A stretch of DNA of 64,000 nt from Chryseobacterium carnipullorum (lineage in GTDB: Bacteria > Bacteroidota > Bacteroidia > Flavobacteriales > Weeksellaceae). The stretch covers positions 1-64,000 of the forward strand of contig NZ_FRCD01000019.1 of the NCBI RefSeq assembly GCF_900142785.1, read 5' to 3'. The notes under the pieces are model-generated. The model was not told where the DNA came from and ran no database searches. It saw nothing but the letters and a program-made list of their open reading frames with translations. Made by a program: the position numbers and the translations under genes. Below are positions 34,348-43,927 of the stretch, piece by piece (the first letter of the stretch is position 1; each line of letters starts with the position of its first letter).

Positions 34348-35637
34348 ATGGAAACTTTACCTATATCCCATCAAAAATTTTTAAAAACGATAAACAACCA
34401 ACTCTTTATTGTTCTTTTATTAATGGTTGCCTGCTTTTTTACGTGGAGTGAGAATGTCTCGATTACAAGAGCCATAAAAGTAGTGGGAAGAATGGGAGTT
34501 ATGTTTTCATCTATACTTATTTATCAGAAAATAATCAGGTATGGCAGCATCAATTCTCTTGCCTACAAAAACATCTTCTCTCCTATTCTTTACATGACTT
34601 ATCTTACGTTGGGGTTTATCTCCTTTTCCTGGAGTACTAATCCGGGCTTTAGTGCCCTGCAGTGGTTTATGACTTTTCAGAGTTTTGTTTTTGCCTATTT
34701 TTTTGTGAAAAGCCTTAAAATTCTGGATATCTACTTTGAAGGTCACAATATCAGGCTCTATCATTTGCTTGGAAACACGGTTTTCATCCTTCAGTTGATT
34801 TTCGTCATTGGAATGTGGGTGTCTCCGGATGTTTTTTTCCGTCTCACAGATGGTGGCGAGGAGGCAAGACTTGGCGGAACATTAATGAATCCCAACGAAT
34901 TGGGAATGCTCGCCGGGGTGGGATGTGCCTGTCTTATTTTTGACCTTTACCGCTTTAAAAATAAAGTATGGACCATCATCAAAATTCTCATCATCATGTA
35001 TGCCCTATATATGACAGGATCGAGATCTTCTCTGATCGGGGTGTTGCTTATTATATTTTTTCACATCAATCAAACTAAGCAAAAAACACTGAAATTTTCT
35101 ATTCTGGCGCTTGTTGCCATGGTTGCCCCTTTTGCTGTATACACGGTTATTTTAAAAGGCGGCGATCAGGAGAGATTAGAAGAAGTAATGAGCCTTACAG
35201 GAAGACTGCCATTTTGGAAAGCACTCATTACAGAAGGCCTTCCAAGAGAGCCCCTTTTTGGTTTTGGTTTTATGCGGATCGACTACAAAGAGTTTTTCCA
35301 GAGTGCCCATACCTATCCCGGAAAAATGACCCATAATACCTTTATGCAGGTACTGATGAATCTGGGATTCGTTGGTTTTACAATTGTTTTATTTCAGGTA
35401 TTTTTTACCGTAAAATCAATTTTATCCGAACAAAAAGAGACTAAGCTTATGCTGATCGGAATCCTGATTCCTATTGTTATTAATTCTTTCACAGAATTTG
35501 GAATCTTTGGTGAGAGTAATTATGGCATCATGTTTTACCAGATCATCATTTTTTCCATTGCCTTCAGGAACAACAATCATCTTACCCGCCCGCAAAAAAT
35601 CATATTAAGAAAAAAACGGCCGGATCTTACAGTCTGA
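34348..35637 (+). CDS. O-antigen polymerase/ligase family protein (Wzy-like)
   Basis: 429 aa, about ten membrane segments with a larger periplasmic loop after residue 260. MYMTGSRSSLIGVLLI is the conserved Wzy_C-type segment, and G-G-T-L-M-N-P-N-E-L-G-M-L-A precedes it. It polymerises repeat units in the periplasm. It ends the first transcription unit of the locus, followed by a gap with inverted-repeat site 2. Confidence 0.8.
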   Translation: METLPISHQKFLKTINNQLFIVLLLMVACFFTWSENVSITRAIKVVGRMGVMFSSILIYQKIIRYGSINSLAYKNIFSPILYMTYLTLGFISFSWSTNPGFSALQWFMTFQSFVFAYFFVKSLKILDIYFEGHNIRLYHLLGNTVFILQLIFVIGMWVSPDVFFRLTDGGEEARLGGTLMNPNELGMLAGVGCACLIFDLYRFKNKVWTIIKILIIMYALYMTGSRSSLIGVLLIIFFHINQTKQKTLKFSILALVAMVAPFAVYTVILKGGDQERLEEVMSLTGRLPFWKALITEGLPREPLFGFGFMRIDYKEFFQSAHTYPGKMTHNTFMQVLMNLGFVGFTIVLFQVFFTVKSILSEQKETKLMLIGILIPIVINSFTEFGIFGESNYGIMFYQIIIFSIAFRNNNHLTRPQKIILRKKRPDLTV

Positions 35638-35659
35638 AATTCCAACCTTTACACTATTT

Positions 35660-35674
35660 TTCCATTTTTTGGAA
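35660..35674. promoter_or_regulatory. inverted repeat TTCCA-N5-TGGAA (site 2)
   Basis: TTCCATTTTTTGGAA, 23 bases after the polymerase stop and about 97 bases before the next start. Identical over all 15 bases to site 3. An AT-rich gap with a TTGGCA word (about 35730) follows. Confidence 0.5.
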
Positions 35675-35770
35675 AATAAAAATTAAACAATCAAATATAA
35701 AATACTGAAATACAGACACTTAAATACTTGGCAAACTATTTACATCCTGTTTTACTATACAAGAAACGCC

Positions 35771-38065
35771 ATGAAAAATATATTTAAGAATACAGGATAC
35801 AGATTGTTTACAAAACAGCAGCCGGGAAGCGTGAAAATTTCTTTTTCCTACATCCCTAATCCCGATGGAAGTGTGAGATGGTTTTGGAACTCAAATTCAA
35901 AAAAACCGCTATTTTTAAAATTCTATAATATAGCCACCTTTAAGGCAAAAATGTTCTCATTGTTTGTTAAATTACTATTTGTACTTCGTTTACAGAAACT
36001 GGCTTTCAAGAAAGAGACATTGCATTATATCGCAGATGGAAAGCCTATTTTCGACATTGAAAACGATTGGGCTATTTTTACAGGAACTGTAGGTCCTAAT
36101 AATAAATGTCTTTTATACTCTAATGGGTGCTTTTATAAAATAGCAGACACCGTAAATGCAAAAAAACTCATTAAAAAAGAATGTACCGCTATTAGCTATG
36201 CCGCAAAAAGCAGCCTCTATACTGTTCCATCGGCTTTACTTCATAATGAAAGCATTCTGCAGCTCAGCGATATTTCTGAAAACGGGAATAGAAAAAATGT
36301 GTTTGGGGAAATTCATGCCAAAGCTCTGCAGGGAGTTAAAGAAAGATATCAGGGAAGCTGCAGAATATCGGAATGGAAGTATTTCCAGAGCCTGAAAGAA
36401 CATTTCAGTGCAATCAGAGACGAAAGGATCCCGCCCAACATGATAAGAAAACTCAATACGATTCTTACCCATATCAATGAAAATGAAAGCATAGATCTTT
36501 CTTTTTCTCATGGTGACTTTACTTCCTGGAACTGCTATATAAAAGATCATACACTGGCAATTTATGATTGGGAACTGGCATCCTTTGAAAGACCAAAAGG
36601 GTTTGATTTTTTTCATTTCATCATTCAAAACGGTATTTTAATTCAGAAAAAGTCCTGGAAAAATATTTTTAAAGAGATCAAGGAAAAAAATGCAATAGCC
36701 TTTCAGTATGACGATAAAGAACTTGAAAAGTATTTAAAATTCTATCTTCTCACCAACCTATTATCATACCTGAAAATATACTCTGAACAAGACAAATGGC
36801 ATGTACAGATTCACTGGCTTTTACAGACCTGGACTGAAGCTTTAAATATTTTTCTTGCAGAAAATAATACAGAGAGAGAACTTTTGATCATGGATATTTT
36901 TGATCAGCTGTATCATACCCCTTATGGCACTTTAAAATTTCACAACGAAGCTCCTGAAAATCTGAAATTAAATTCTGATATCGATATGATCATATCTTCC
37001 CGGAATGCAAAAAAGATGATCGCTTTTTTATCTGCCAACAGTCTTGTACAAAACATTACAACCGTTAAAAAATCGTTTATGTACTCTGTAAGAATTATCA
37101 CCAAGCATCATGAAATTCTTAACCTTGACCTCATCTCTCAGTTGAAATGGAAATACCTACAGATGATGGATACAAATGAAGTTCTGGAAAACAAATTTAA
37201 AAACAGTTTTGGAATCTATAAAGTTTCTGAAAAAGACACTGCTAGGTTTATTCACCTATTTTATCATCTTAATGAATCGGAAATTCCTGATTCCTATAAA
37301 AATTTTGTTTCAGAACATGTGGATTCAAAAAAAACAATCATAAAAGTTCTGAAAACAAAAGATTGCAATAAAGGTTTCCAATTTCTGAAAAATGTATATC
37401 ATTATCTGAAAGATTCTTTCTCAGAAAAAGGATTTATCATGACATTCAGCGGTGTGGACGGAGCGGGAAAATCCACTGTTATTTCTGAAGTTTCTGAGCT
37501 GATAGAGAAACGTTACCGAAGACCTGTAAAAGTGTTGAGACACAGACCTTCCCTTCTTCCTATTTTAAGTGTCTGGACGAAAGGTAAAGAAAAAGCCCAC
37601 CAGGATACGGTGAATTCTCTGCCAAGACAGGGCAACAATAAGAGTTCTGTTTCTTCTTTATTCAGATTCGGGTATTATTACACAGATTATATTTTAGGAC
37701 AGTTTATTATTTACCTCAAATATGTCTTAAGAGGAAAAATAGTACTGTATGACAGATATTACTTCGACTTCATTGCAGATGCTAAACGAAGCAATATCAA
37801 ACTTCCGAAGGCTGTGACCGAAACCGGATATCATCTGTTGATGAAACCGAAATTCAATTTCTTTCTGTATGCGGCTCCCGAAAAAATCCTCAGCAGAAAA
37901 AGAGAACTTTCTTACCGTTCTATAGTGGATTTGACCACAGAATACAGCACATTGTTTTCAAAACTGAATAAGAAAGACCAGAATGTAAAATATCTTTCCA
38001 TCGAAAATAATGATCTTGATACGACTTTGGATACCATAATGAACACCATAATTACTGCAAAATGA
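35771..38065 (+). CDS. three-domain fusion: APH-like kinase, nucleotidyltransferase-like, thymidylate-kinase-like
   Basis: 764 aa, not a standard exopolysaccharide protein. Residues about 100-370 read as an aminoglycoside/choline-kinase-like fold, with catalytic HGDFTSWNCYI (HxDxxxxN) and I-Y-D-W-E. Residues about 380-530 contain LNSDIDMII, a DxD pair like minimal nucleotidyltransferases, followed by NAKKMIAFL. From about 555 a P-loop kinase begins (TFSGVDGAGKST) with RHRPSLLPIL, DRYYFDFIADAKR and a lid-like segment, as in thymidylate kinases. It overlaps the following acyltransferase by 4 bases. It may phosphorylate a sugar or a membrane-linked intermediate of the polymer; the substrate is not readable. 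Confidence 0.65.
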   Translation: MKNIFKNTGYRLFTKQQPGSVKISFSYIPNPDGSVRWFWNSNSKKPLFLKFYNIATFKAKMFSLFVKLLFVLRLQKLAFKKETLHYIADGKPIFDIENDWAIFTGTVGPNNKCLLYSNGCFYKIADTVNAKKLIKKECTAISYAAKSSLYTVPSALLHNESILQLSDISENGNRKNVFGEIHAKALQGVKERYQGSCRISEWKYFQSLKEHFSAIRDERIPPNMIRKLNTILTHINENESIDLSFSHGDFTSWNCYIKDHTLAIYDWELASFERPKGFDFFHFIIQNGILIQKKSWKNIFKEIKEKNAIAFQYDDKELEKYLKFYLLTNLLSYLKIYSEQDKWHVQIHWLLQTWTEALNIFLAENNTERELLIMDIFDQLYHTPYGTLKFHNEAPENLKLNSDIDMIISSRNAKKMIAFLSANSLVQNITTVKKSFMYSVRIITKHHEILNLDLISQLKWKYLQMMDTNEVLENKFKNSFGIYKVSEKDTARFIHLFYHLNESEIPDSYKNFVSEHVDSKKTIIKVLKTKDCNKGFQFLKNVYHYLKDSFSEKGFIMTFSGVDGAGKSTVISEVSELIEKRYRRPVKVLRHRPSLLPILSVWTKGKEKAHQDTVNSLPRQGNNKSSVSSLFRFGYYYTDYILGQFIIYLKYVLRGKIVLYDRYYFDFIADAKRSNIKLPKAVTETGYHLLMKPKFNFFLYAAPEKILSRKRELSYRSIVDLTTEYSTLFSKLNKKDQNVKYLSIENNDLDTTLDTIMNTIITAK

Positions 38066-38763
38066 AACCAATTGTTGAAAAAATCATAAGACTTAGAAAT
38101 CCTGATTTTACGATAGATGATGCATTGAACTCCGGAGCCATTCTTCAGCTGATATGGATTCAGCTCTGGAGCATCATCAGGGGATTAAAGGTTATTTTCT
38201 TCTTTAAAAATCCAAAAGGAATGCTTTTAGGGAAAAGAGTCAGCTTTTTCAATCCTTCAAAAATGAAATGGGGAAAATTCCTGAGACTGGGAAGTGATGT
38301 CTATGTTTCTGCATTGTCAAAACAGGGAATAGAGTTCGGAAATAATGTTTCCATCGGAGCTTTCAGCAGAATCATCGTTTCTACTTCTTTCAATAATATC
38401 GGAGAAAAGATAAAAATAGGAAACAATGTAGGCATCGGAGAGTTTGCGTATCTGGGAGGTTCCGGAGGACTGGAAATCGGTGATGAATGCATCGTTGGAC
38501 AGTACCTGAGCTGTCATCCCGAAAACCATAATTATGAAGATCTTGATATTTCTATAAGACATCAGGGGGTTAGCAGAAAAGGGATCAAAATCGGGAAAAA
38601 CTGCTGGATCGGCAGTAAAGTTACCATTTTGGACGGTGTAGAGATTGGTGATGGCTGCATCTTGGCGGCAGGAAGTGTCATTACTAAATCTTTTCCCGAC
38701 AACAGCATTATAGGAGGTATTCCTGCAAAACTATTAAAAACAAGAACTCATGACAACCAATAA
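38062..38763 (+). CDS. hexapeptide-repeat acyltransferase
   Basis: 233 aa left-handed beta-helix protein. Repeats of the [LIV]-G-x4 type run through FGNNVSIGAFSRIIV, IKIGNNVGIGEFAYLGG, IKIGKNCWIGSKVTILDGVEIGDGCILAAGSVITK and GGIPAKLLK, as in WcaF/LacA-type O-acetyltransferases. A catalytic His candidate is in SCHPENHNY. It probably O-acetylates the exopolysaccharide repeat unit. It overlaps both neighbours by 4 and 14 bases. Confidence 0.85.
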   Translation: MKPIVEKIIRLRNPDFTIDDALNSGAILQLIWIQLWSIIRGLKVIFFFKNPKGMLLGKRVSFFNPSKMKWGKFLRLGSDVYVSALSKQGIEFGNNVSIGAFSRIIVSTSFNNIGEKIKIGNNVGIGEFAYLGGSGGLEIGDECIVGQYLSCHPENHNYEDLDISIRHQGVSRKGIKIGKNCWIGSKVTILDGVEIGDGCILAAGSVITKSFPDNSIIGGIPAKLLKTRTHDNQ

Positions 38764-39982
38764 AACTGTACTGGCAACCTGCTACGCAGTGAATCCTTAT
38801 AAAGGTTCAGAAGATGCGATGGGCTGGAATTTTGTATATCAAATTGCCAGATTCCGAAAAGTGATCGCTATCACGAGGGAAAATAACAGAGAACATATTG
38901 AGAAATATATGGCAGAAAATCCTGATACCATTTATCAGAATATGCGTTTTCTCTATTTTGATCTTCCTTATTGGATGCGCTTTTGGAAAAAGGGAAACCG
39001 GGGAGCAATGCTGTACTATTATCTGTGGCAGAAAGGAATTGTTTCATTTATCAAAAAACAAAAACTGGATTTTGATATTGTTCATAATGTCAATTTTCAT
39101 AACGACTGGACGCCAAGTTTTTTATGGAAGCTTAATAAGCCAATGGTCTGGGGCCCCGTAGGACATCACCCGCTGATTCCAAAACAGTATCTGCAGGATT
39201 ATTCGAAAAAGTATTTTATAAAGGATCGTCTCACATGGATGGTGAAAAATTTCTTCTGGAATTTTTCACCTTCATTGAGGAACACCATCAAACATTCAGA
39301 TCATATCTGGTGTATGAATACCGGAGTTCCTGAAAAGCTTGGCATTCCTGAAAATAAATATTCCCTCTATCCGTCCGTAGCTTCGGAAGATTTTTTTCAA
39401 AGCAGTGAAATTGCTGTAAAATCTGATTTTACGGTGATGAGCGTGGGAAGATTTGTTCCGTTAAAAGGCTTTGTTTTAACCATAAGATCATTTGCCGGAT
39501 TTATCAATAAACTTTCGGAAAAAAACAGGGCAAAATGCAGACTGATACTGGTAGGAACAGGTGAACAAAAAGAATTTTACCTACATCTTATTACCGAAAA
39601 CCAGATGAATGATTATATTGAAATTATTGAATGGATCGACCGAAGAGACCTGATGAAAATGTACCGAAAAGCTTCCGCATTTCTTTTTCCTTCGCATGAG
39701 GGAGCAGGAATGGTGGTTCCGGAAGCACTTTCGTTTGGATTACCGGTGGTATGTCTTCAAAATGAAGGTCCAGGAGAATTTGTGAATCATCAGTGTGGTA
39801 TTACAGTTCCCCAACAGAAATATAATAAGACCGTAGAAGGCTTAAGCTGCGCATTGCTCAGATTATTTTTGGATAAAAATATTCAGAAAAAAATGAGTAC
39901 CGGAGCCCGAAAGCATTATCTTGAAAGATTCTCCTGGGAAAAAAGAGGAGAACATCTCAACAACATTTATAACCAACTTTAA
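38750..39982 (+). CDS. GT4-type glycosyltransferase
   Basis: 410 aa. N-terminal CYAVNPYKGSEDAMGWNFV is typical of a Bacteroidota exopolysaccharide transferase subgroup. WGPVGHHPLIP lies in the middle; the donor site reads MSVGRFVPLKGF and F-P-S-H-E-G-A-G-M-V-V-P-E-A-L (E-x7-E). It adds a sugar to the lipid-linked unit in the cytosol. It overlaps the acyltransferase gene by 14 bases and ends 1 base before the next ATG. Confidence 0.85.
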   Translation: MTTNKTVLATCYAVNPYKGSEDAMGWNFVYQIARFRKVIAITRENNREHIEKYMAENPDTIYQNMRFLYFDLPYWMRFWKKGNRGAMLYYYLWQKGIVSFIKKQKLDFDIVHNVNFHNDWTPSFLWKLNKPMVWGPVGHHPLIPKQYLQDYSKKYFIKDRLTWMVKNFFWNFSPSLRNTIKHSDHIWCMNTGVPEKLGIPENKYSLYPSVASEDFFQSSEIAVKSDFTVMSVGRFVPLKGFVLTIRSFAGFINKLSEKNRAKCRLILVGTGEQKEFYLHLITENQMNDYIEIIEWIDRRDLMKMYRKASAFLFPSHEGAGMVVPEALSFGLPVVCLQNEGPGEFVNHQCGITVPQQKYNKTVEGLSCALLRLFLDKNIQKKMSTGARKHYLERFSWEKRGEHLNNIYNQL

Positions 39983-39983
39983 G

Positions 39984-41060
39984 ATGAAAAGAATTGTTGC
40001 CATCCATTTATTGAACGATTACAGCGGAAGTCCGAAAGTACTGATGCAGCTTTTGAAAGCCTGGACAAAAAACGGAATTGACGCCCATCTTTTTACTTCC
40101 GGCGGAAGAACAGGGTTTCTTTCCGATATACCCAACGTTAAAAATCACTTCTTTTGGTATCGGTTTTCTCCCAGCTCATGGGTCAGAATAGCGAATTTTT
40201 TTGTGAGTCAGTTTCTTTTGATGATCAAGCTTTTGTTTTTTCTAAAAAAGCAGGACATCGTCTATATTAATACGGTACTTCCTTTTGGGGCAGCTATTGC
40301 CGGAAAAATAAAAGGCTGCAAAATCAGTTATCATATCCACGAAACCTCCGTTAAACCTAAAATATTTAAAAATTTTCTTTTCGGAATCGCAAAGCTCACT
40401 GCTGATAAGATTGTTTTTGTTTCAGAGTATCTTTTACAACAGGAATCTCTGATAGATGATCAGGTCCTTCTCTATAATGTTTTGGAAAGTGATTTTACAG
40501 ATCAGGCAGATCAATTCCAATACGTGGAAAAGCCCGTTCCGATTGTCCTGATGATCTGTTCTTTAAAAATATACAAAGGCGTTGACGAATTTTTAAAATT
40601 AGCAGAAAAAAACAACAGCTATCTATTCAAATTGGTTGTGAATGCTTCTGAAAAAGAAATACAGGAGTATTTCAGAGGAAAAACAATTCCGGATAACCTT
40701 ACCATCTATCCCACACAAACCAACACTCATCCTTTTTATCGGGAAGCAAGCATCATTGTCAATTTATCGCATCCAGATCTTTGGGTAGAGACTTTCGGAC
40801 TGACTATTCTGGAAGGAATGCGTTATCGTCTCCCGGCAATTGTTCCTCCGGTTGGCGGGGTGACCGAATTGGTAAAAGACGGTAAAAACGGATTTTTGAT
40901 TCATTCTAAAGATATCGACGAATTATCTGAAAAGATTACTTATATATTGAGTAGTTCAGACGTGTACCAATCTCTCAGCGAGGCATCTTATCAGACAAGT
41001 CTTTTGTTTTCAGAAGCCTATTTTGAAAAAGAATCTCTGAAAATTATTTCCAATTTATAA
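39984..41060 (+). CDS. GT4-type glycosyltransferase
   Basis: Start chosen at 39984 (MKRIVAIHLLNDYSGSPKVL), about 358 aa; the longer frame from 39921 would overlap the upstream gene and adds a non-homologous lead. N-terminal G-S-P-K-V-L replaces the usual GGA loop. The C-terminal donor site has HPDLWVETFGLTILEGM with the Glu pair and PPVGGVTELV. Last gene of the second transcription unit; inverted-repeat site 3 follows after 6 bases. Confidence 0.8.
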   Translation: MKRIVAIHLLNDYSGSPKVLMQLLKAWTKNGIDAHLFTSGGRTGFLSDIPNVKNHFFWYRFSPSSWVRIANFFVSQFLLMIKLLFFLKKQDIVYINTVLPFGAAIAGKIKGCKISYHIHETSVKPKIFKNFLFGIAKLTADKIVFVSEYLLQQESLIDDQVLLYNVLESDFTDQADQFQYVEKPVPIVLMICSLKIYKGVDEFLKLAEKNNSYLFKLVVNASEKEIQEYFRGKTIPDNLTIYPTQTNTHPFYREASIIVNLSHPDLWVETFGLTILEGMRYRLPAIVPPVGGVTELVKDGKNGFLIHSKDIDELSEKITYILSSSDVYQSLSEASYQTSLLFSEAYFEKESLKIISNL

Positions 41061-41066
41061 TATATT

Positions 41067-41081
41067 TTCCATTTTTTGGAA
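41067..41081. promoter_or_regulatory. inverted repeat TTCCA-N5-TGGAA (site 3)
   Basis: TTCCATTTTTTGGAA, identical to site 2, 6 bases after the preceding stop and 105 bases before the next start. A degenerate fourth copy (TTCCAGTTTTTTGGT, 43596-43610) lies after the last gene of the locus. Confidence 0.5.
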
Positions 41082-41186
41082 CTTGGCACCTTGTCTAACA
41101 AGATTTAAGTTATTGATTTTTAATTACTTAAAAACAATTTTATTTTTGGAATATGAATAGTAATACTGTTATCAAATACATCTATT

Positions 41187-42407
41187 ATGAAGACAAAAGT
41201 AGCCATTATCGGAACTGTGGGTTTACCCGCTAAATATGGAGGATTTGAAACTTTGACGGCGCACCTTGTAGAAGAGCTTGCCGATACTTATGATTTCACA
41301 GTCTATTGCTCGTCAAAAAAATATACAAAAGAAGAAAGAACCGAAAGCTGGAAAGGCGCAAAACTAAAATATCTTCCTCTTGATGCCAACGGAATTCAAA
41401 GCATCCCTTATGATACCTTGTCTATTCTTCACGCATTATTCCGAAGTGATGTTTTATTGGTTTTAGGTGTTGCAGGCGCATGGTTATTACCATTTGTAAA
41501 ACTATTTACCCGTAAAAAAATCATTATTTCGATTGATGGTATAGAATGGAAAAGAGACAAATGGTCTTTACCTGCAAAATTATACCTGTGGTGGGCAGAA
41601 AAACTGGCCGTGAGATTTTCTCATATTGATATTTCTGATAATGAATCTATCCAGGATTATACTTCTTTACGATATAAAACAATCAGCAGGGTCATAGAAT
41701 ATGGTGCCGACCATACAAAAGTAAATTTGATCCCAACTTCTGAAAATATAGAAAAATATCCGTTCTTATCAGAAGAATATGCTGTAAAAGTATGCAGAAT
41801 AGAACCGGAAAATAACGTTCATACTATTGTAAAAGTTTTCAGTGAACTTCCTGATCGTACACTGGTATTGGTGGGCAACTGGAAAAACAGCCAGTATGGT
41901 ATTGATATAAAGCATAAATATTCAGGCTTTAAAAATATTCATCTTCTGGATCCTATTTATGATCAGGAAATGATAGATCTTATCCGCGGAAATGCTTCTG
42001 TCTACATTCACGGGCATTCTGCAGGCGGTACCAATCCTTCTTTAGTAGAAGCTATGTTTTTAGGGCTGCCTATTATAAGCAATGGAGTTTCTTACAACAG
42101 AACCACAACAGAGCATCAGGCTTTTTATTTCTCCAATGAAGAAGATCTTAAAAATGTTTTAAATGAAATTACAAAAGAAGATCTCCGTAATTGTGCCGTA
42201 CAGATGAAGAAAATAGCAGAGAGAAGATATACCTGGAAAAAAATCGCAAAAAAATACAGTCAGCTAATTGAAGAAACCTTTACGGTCAATAAAAAAACCA
42301 ATGTTTACCCTATAATTTCAGGATTAGACAAAAAAATTCTTGAAAAATATAATCTGGAACATTTGAAAAATATAAAACTATTCAACAGTTCAAATAAAAT
42401 CGCTTAA
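41187..42407 (+). CDS. DUF1972-type rhamnosyl/glycosyltransferase
   Basis: 406 aa. VAIIGTVGLPAKYGGFETLTAHL is the N-terminal signature of the DUF1972 glycosyltransferase group, often rhamnosyl- or fucosyltransferases acting early in repeat-unit assembly. The C-terminal GT1-type half has GHSAGGTNPSLVEAMFLGLP with the donor-binding Glu. It starts a third transcription unit with the WecA-like enzyme (11-base gap). Confidence 0.8.
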   Translation: MKTKVAIIGTVGLPAKYGGFETLTAHLVEELADTYDFTVYCSSKKYTKEERTESWKGAKLKYLPLDANGIQSIPYDTLSILHALFRSDVLLVLGVAGAWLLPFVKLFTRKKIIISIDGIEWKRDKWSLPAKLYLWWAEKLAVRFSHIDISDNESIQDYTSLRYKTISRVIEYGADHTKVNLIPTSENIEKYPFLSEEYAVKVCRIEPENNVHTIVKVFSELPDRTLVLVGNWKNSQYGIDIKHKYSGFKNIHLLDPIYDQEMIDLIRGNASVYIHGHSAGGTNPSLVEAMFLGLPIISNGVSYNRTTTEHQAFYFSNEEDLKNVLNEITKEDLRNCAVQMKKIAERRYTWKKIAKKYSQLIEETFTVNKKTNVYPIISGLDKKILEKYNLEHLKNIKLFNSSNKIA

Positions 42408-42418
42408 AACCAAACGCC

Positions 42419-43483
42419 ATGAAAAATTGTATAGAACTATCCATATTGGGAATTCTTGCTTTCACTTTATCGATGTGTATCATTCCGCTGATGAGAACTG
42501 CTGCCCAAAAACTTAAATTAGTAGATGTTCCCAATTCAAGAAAGGTTCATCAGACGGCAATTCCTTTAATTGGAGGCTTAGTCATAGGCATTGTTGTTAT
42601 TTTGCTAATGGGTGTTACCGTAAATAACAGCCTGAAAGAGATGCTTCCCATCATCATCACTTCATACATTATGCTATTGGTAGGAGCTTTAGATGACAAA
42701 ACGGACATCAAGGCAATCTATAAGCTGGGGATACAACTATGTGTGAGTGTAATAATAGCAACATCCGGAATCAGAATATCTTCTTTGTATGGGCTTTTCG
42801 GAGTTTATGAAATCAACATTTACCTGCAATATATTCTTACCGTTTTGGTTATTACCACTGCAGTGAACTCCTTTAATCTGATCGATGGAATAGACGGATT
42901 GGCAGGAAGCGTTGCAGGAATAGGTTTTGGCCTTTTTTTCATTATCACACTTATAGAAGGCAACATTAGCCTTGCAAAAATTGGCATTTTGTTCATTGGC
43001 AGTATCCTGGCTTTCCTCAAGTACAATTTTTCTCAAAAAAACAAAATATTTTTAGGAAACTCCGGGGCATTATTTTTAGGATATCTATTAATTTGCCTGG
43101 GTATTTATATTACGAAATTTGACCACAGTACAGCTCATTTCCCTTATGGCATCTTCTTCATTCTGTTTGTATTTACCATCCCTGTCATAGATTCTGTAAG
43201 AGTATATACTGATAGAATTTTAAGAGGTAAATCTGCCTTCAAAGCAGATAAAACACACATCCATCATCACCTTTTACAATTGGGACTGTCTCACAAAAAA
43301 ATTACTTTGATCTTTTTATCAATCAATGTTATCGTTCTTGCTATTCAGATCATCTTTTTCAAAAGCTATTCAATTTACACCGTATTATTATCTTTCCTTG
43401 CTTTCATCCTAATATTTAAGCTGATCAAAACGATCAATCTATTTGTGACCTGGAAAAAAAAGATCAAACAAATAGAGAATTAA
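42419..43483 (+). CDS. WecA/MraY-family undecaprenyl-phosphate sugar-1-phosphate transferase
   Basis: 354 aa, about 11 membrane segments. Family motifs are RKVHQTAIPLIGG, the catalytic ALDDKTDIK (DD pair), NSFNLIDGIDGLAG, FLGNSGALFLG and the HIHH cluster (ADKTHIHHHLLQLG). It attaches the first sugar phosphate, commonly GlcNAc-1-P, to undecaprenyl phosphate and so starts repeat-unit synthesis on the cytosolic face. It is encoded at the far end of the locus. Confidence 0.88.
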   Translation: MKNCIELSILGILAFTLSMCIIPLMRTAAQKLKLVDVPNSRKVHQTAIPLIGGLVIGIVVILLMGVTVNNSLKEMLPIIITSYIMLLVGALDDKTDIKAIYKLGIQLCVSVIIATSGIRISSLYGLFGVYEINIYLQYILTVLVITTAVNSFNLIDGIDGLAGSVAGIGFGLFFIITLIEGNISLAKIGILFIGSILAFLKYNFSQKNKIFLGNSGALFLGYLLICLGIYITKFDHSTAHFPYGIFFILFVFTIPVIDSVRVYTDRILRGKSAFKADKTHIHHHLLQLGLSHKKITLIFLSINVIVLAIQIIFFKSYSIYTVLLSFLAFILIFKLIKTINLFVTWKKKIKQIEN

Positions 43484-43927
43484 TGAACAGATTTTATAAA
43501 TGAAAATAAAATCATATAAGAGACAGCCTTGAAAATTGGCTTAATAGGCCTAAAATGATTCGGGCGGTAAAACACTTGATATCCTTTGTAAAATATTCCA
43601 GTTTTTTGGTTGTCGATAAAAGACATTGAAAAATATGAATTTCACTTTTTTTGAATTTCAGACATCAGATTAAAAAAACACATTTTATAATACTGAAAAT
43701 CAAAGTCATACATTAAACAGCCACTAATTTCCAAGAAAATTTGTATCAAAAGAATTCAAGGATTTCGATGGTTTACCCGGAGAAATATTAGAATTAGCCC
43801 TCTGAAAAAAATTTGGAAAAAATCTTAAAAAGTAGGTCAGCTAAAATCGTTTTGGCAATAGACGACCCGTTAATTAGTGGTACCTTTACAGCAAACAATA
43901 AAATCAGACAATAAAATATATTAAGTC
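43484..43927. other. gene-free stretch after the exopolysaccharide locus
   Basis: About 440 AT-rich bases. It holds the degenerate inverted repeat at 43596-43610 and short open bits (for example FKDFDGLPGEILELAL around 43750) that look like decayed coding sequence but cannot be assigned. Confidence 0.35.

Noticed and set aside
35725..35750. Sigma-54 promoter (TTGGCA...) before the kinase fusion gene
   Set aside because: The -24-like GG is present here and near 28637 and 41085, but the -12 GC is absent in all three, so it is not a proper sigma-54 promoter by eye.
39921..39983. Upstream start for the glycosyltransferase at 39984
   Set aside because: The extra 21 residues overlap the preceding gene's end and lack GT N-terminal features; MKRIVAIHLL is a standard Rossmann start.
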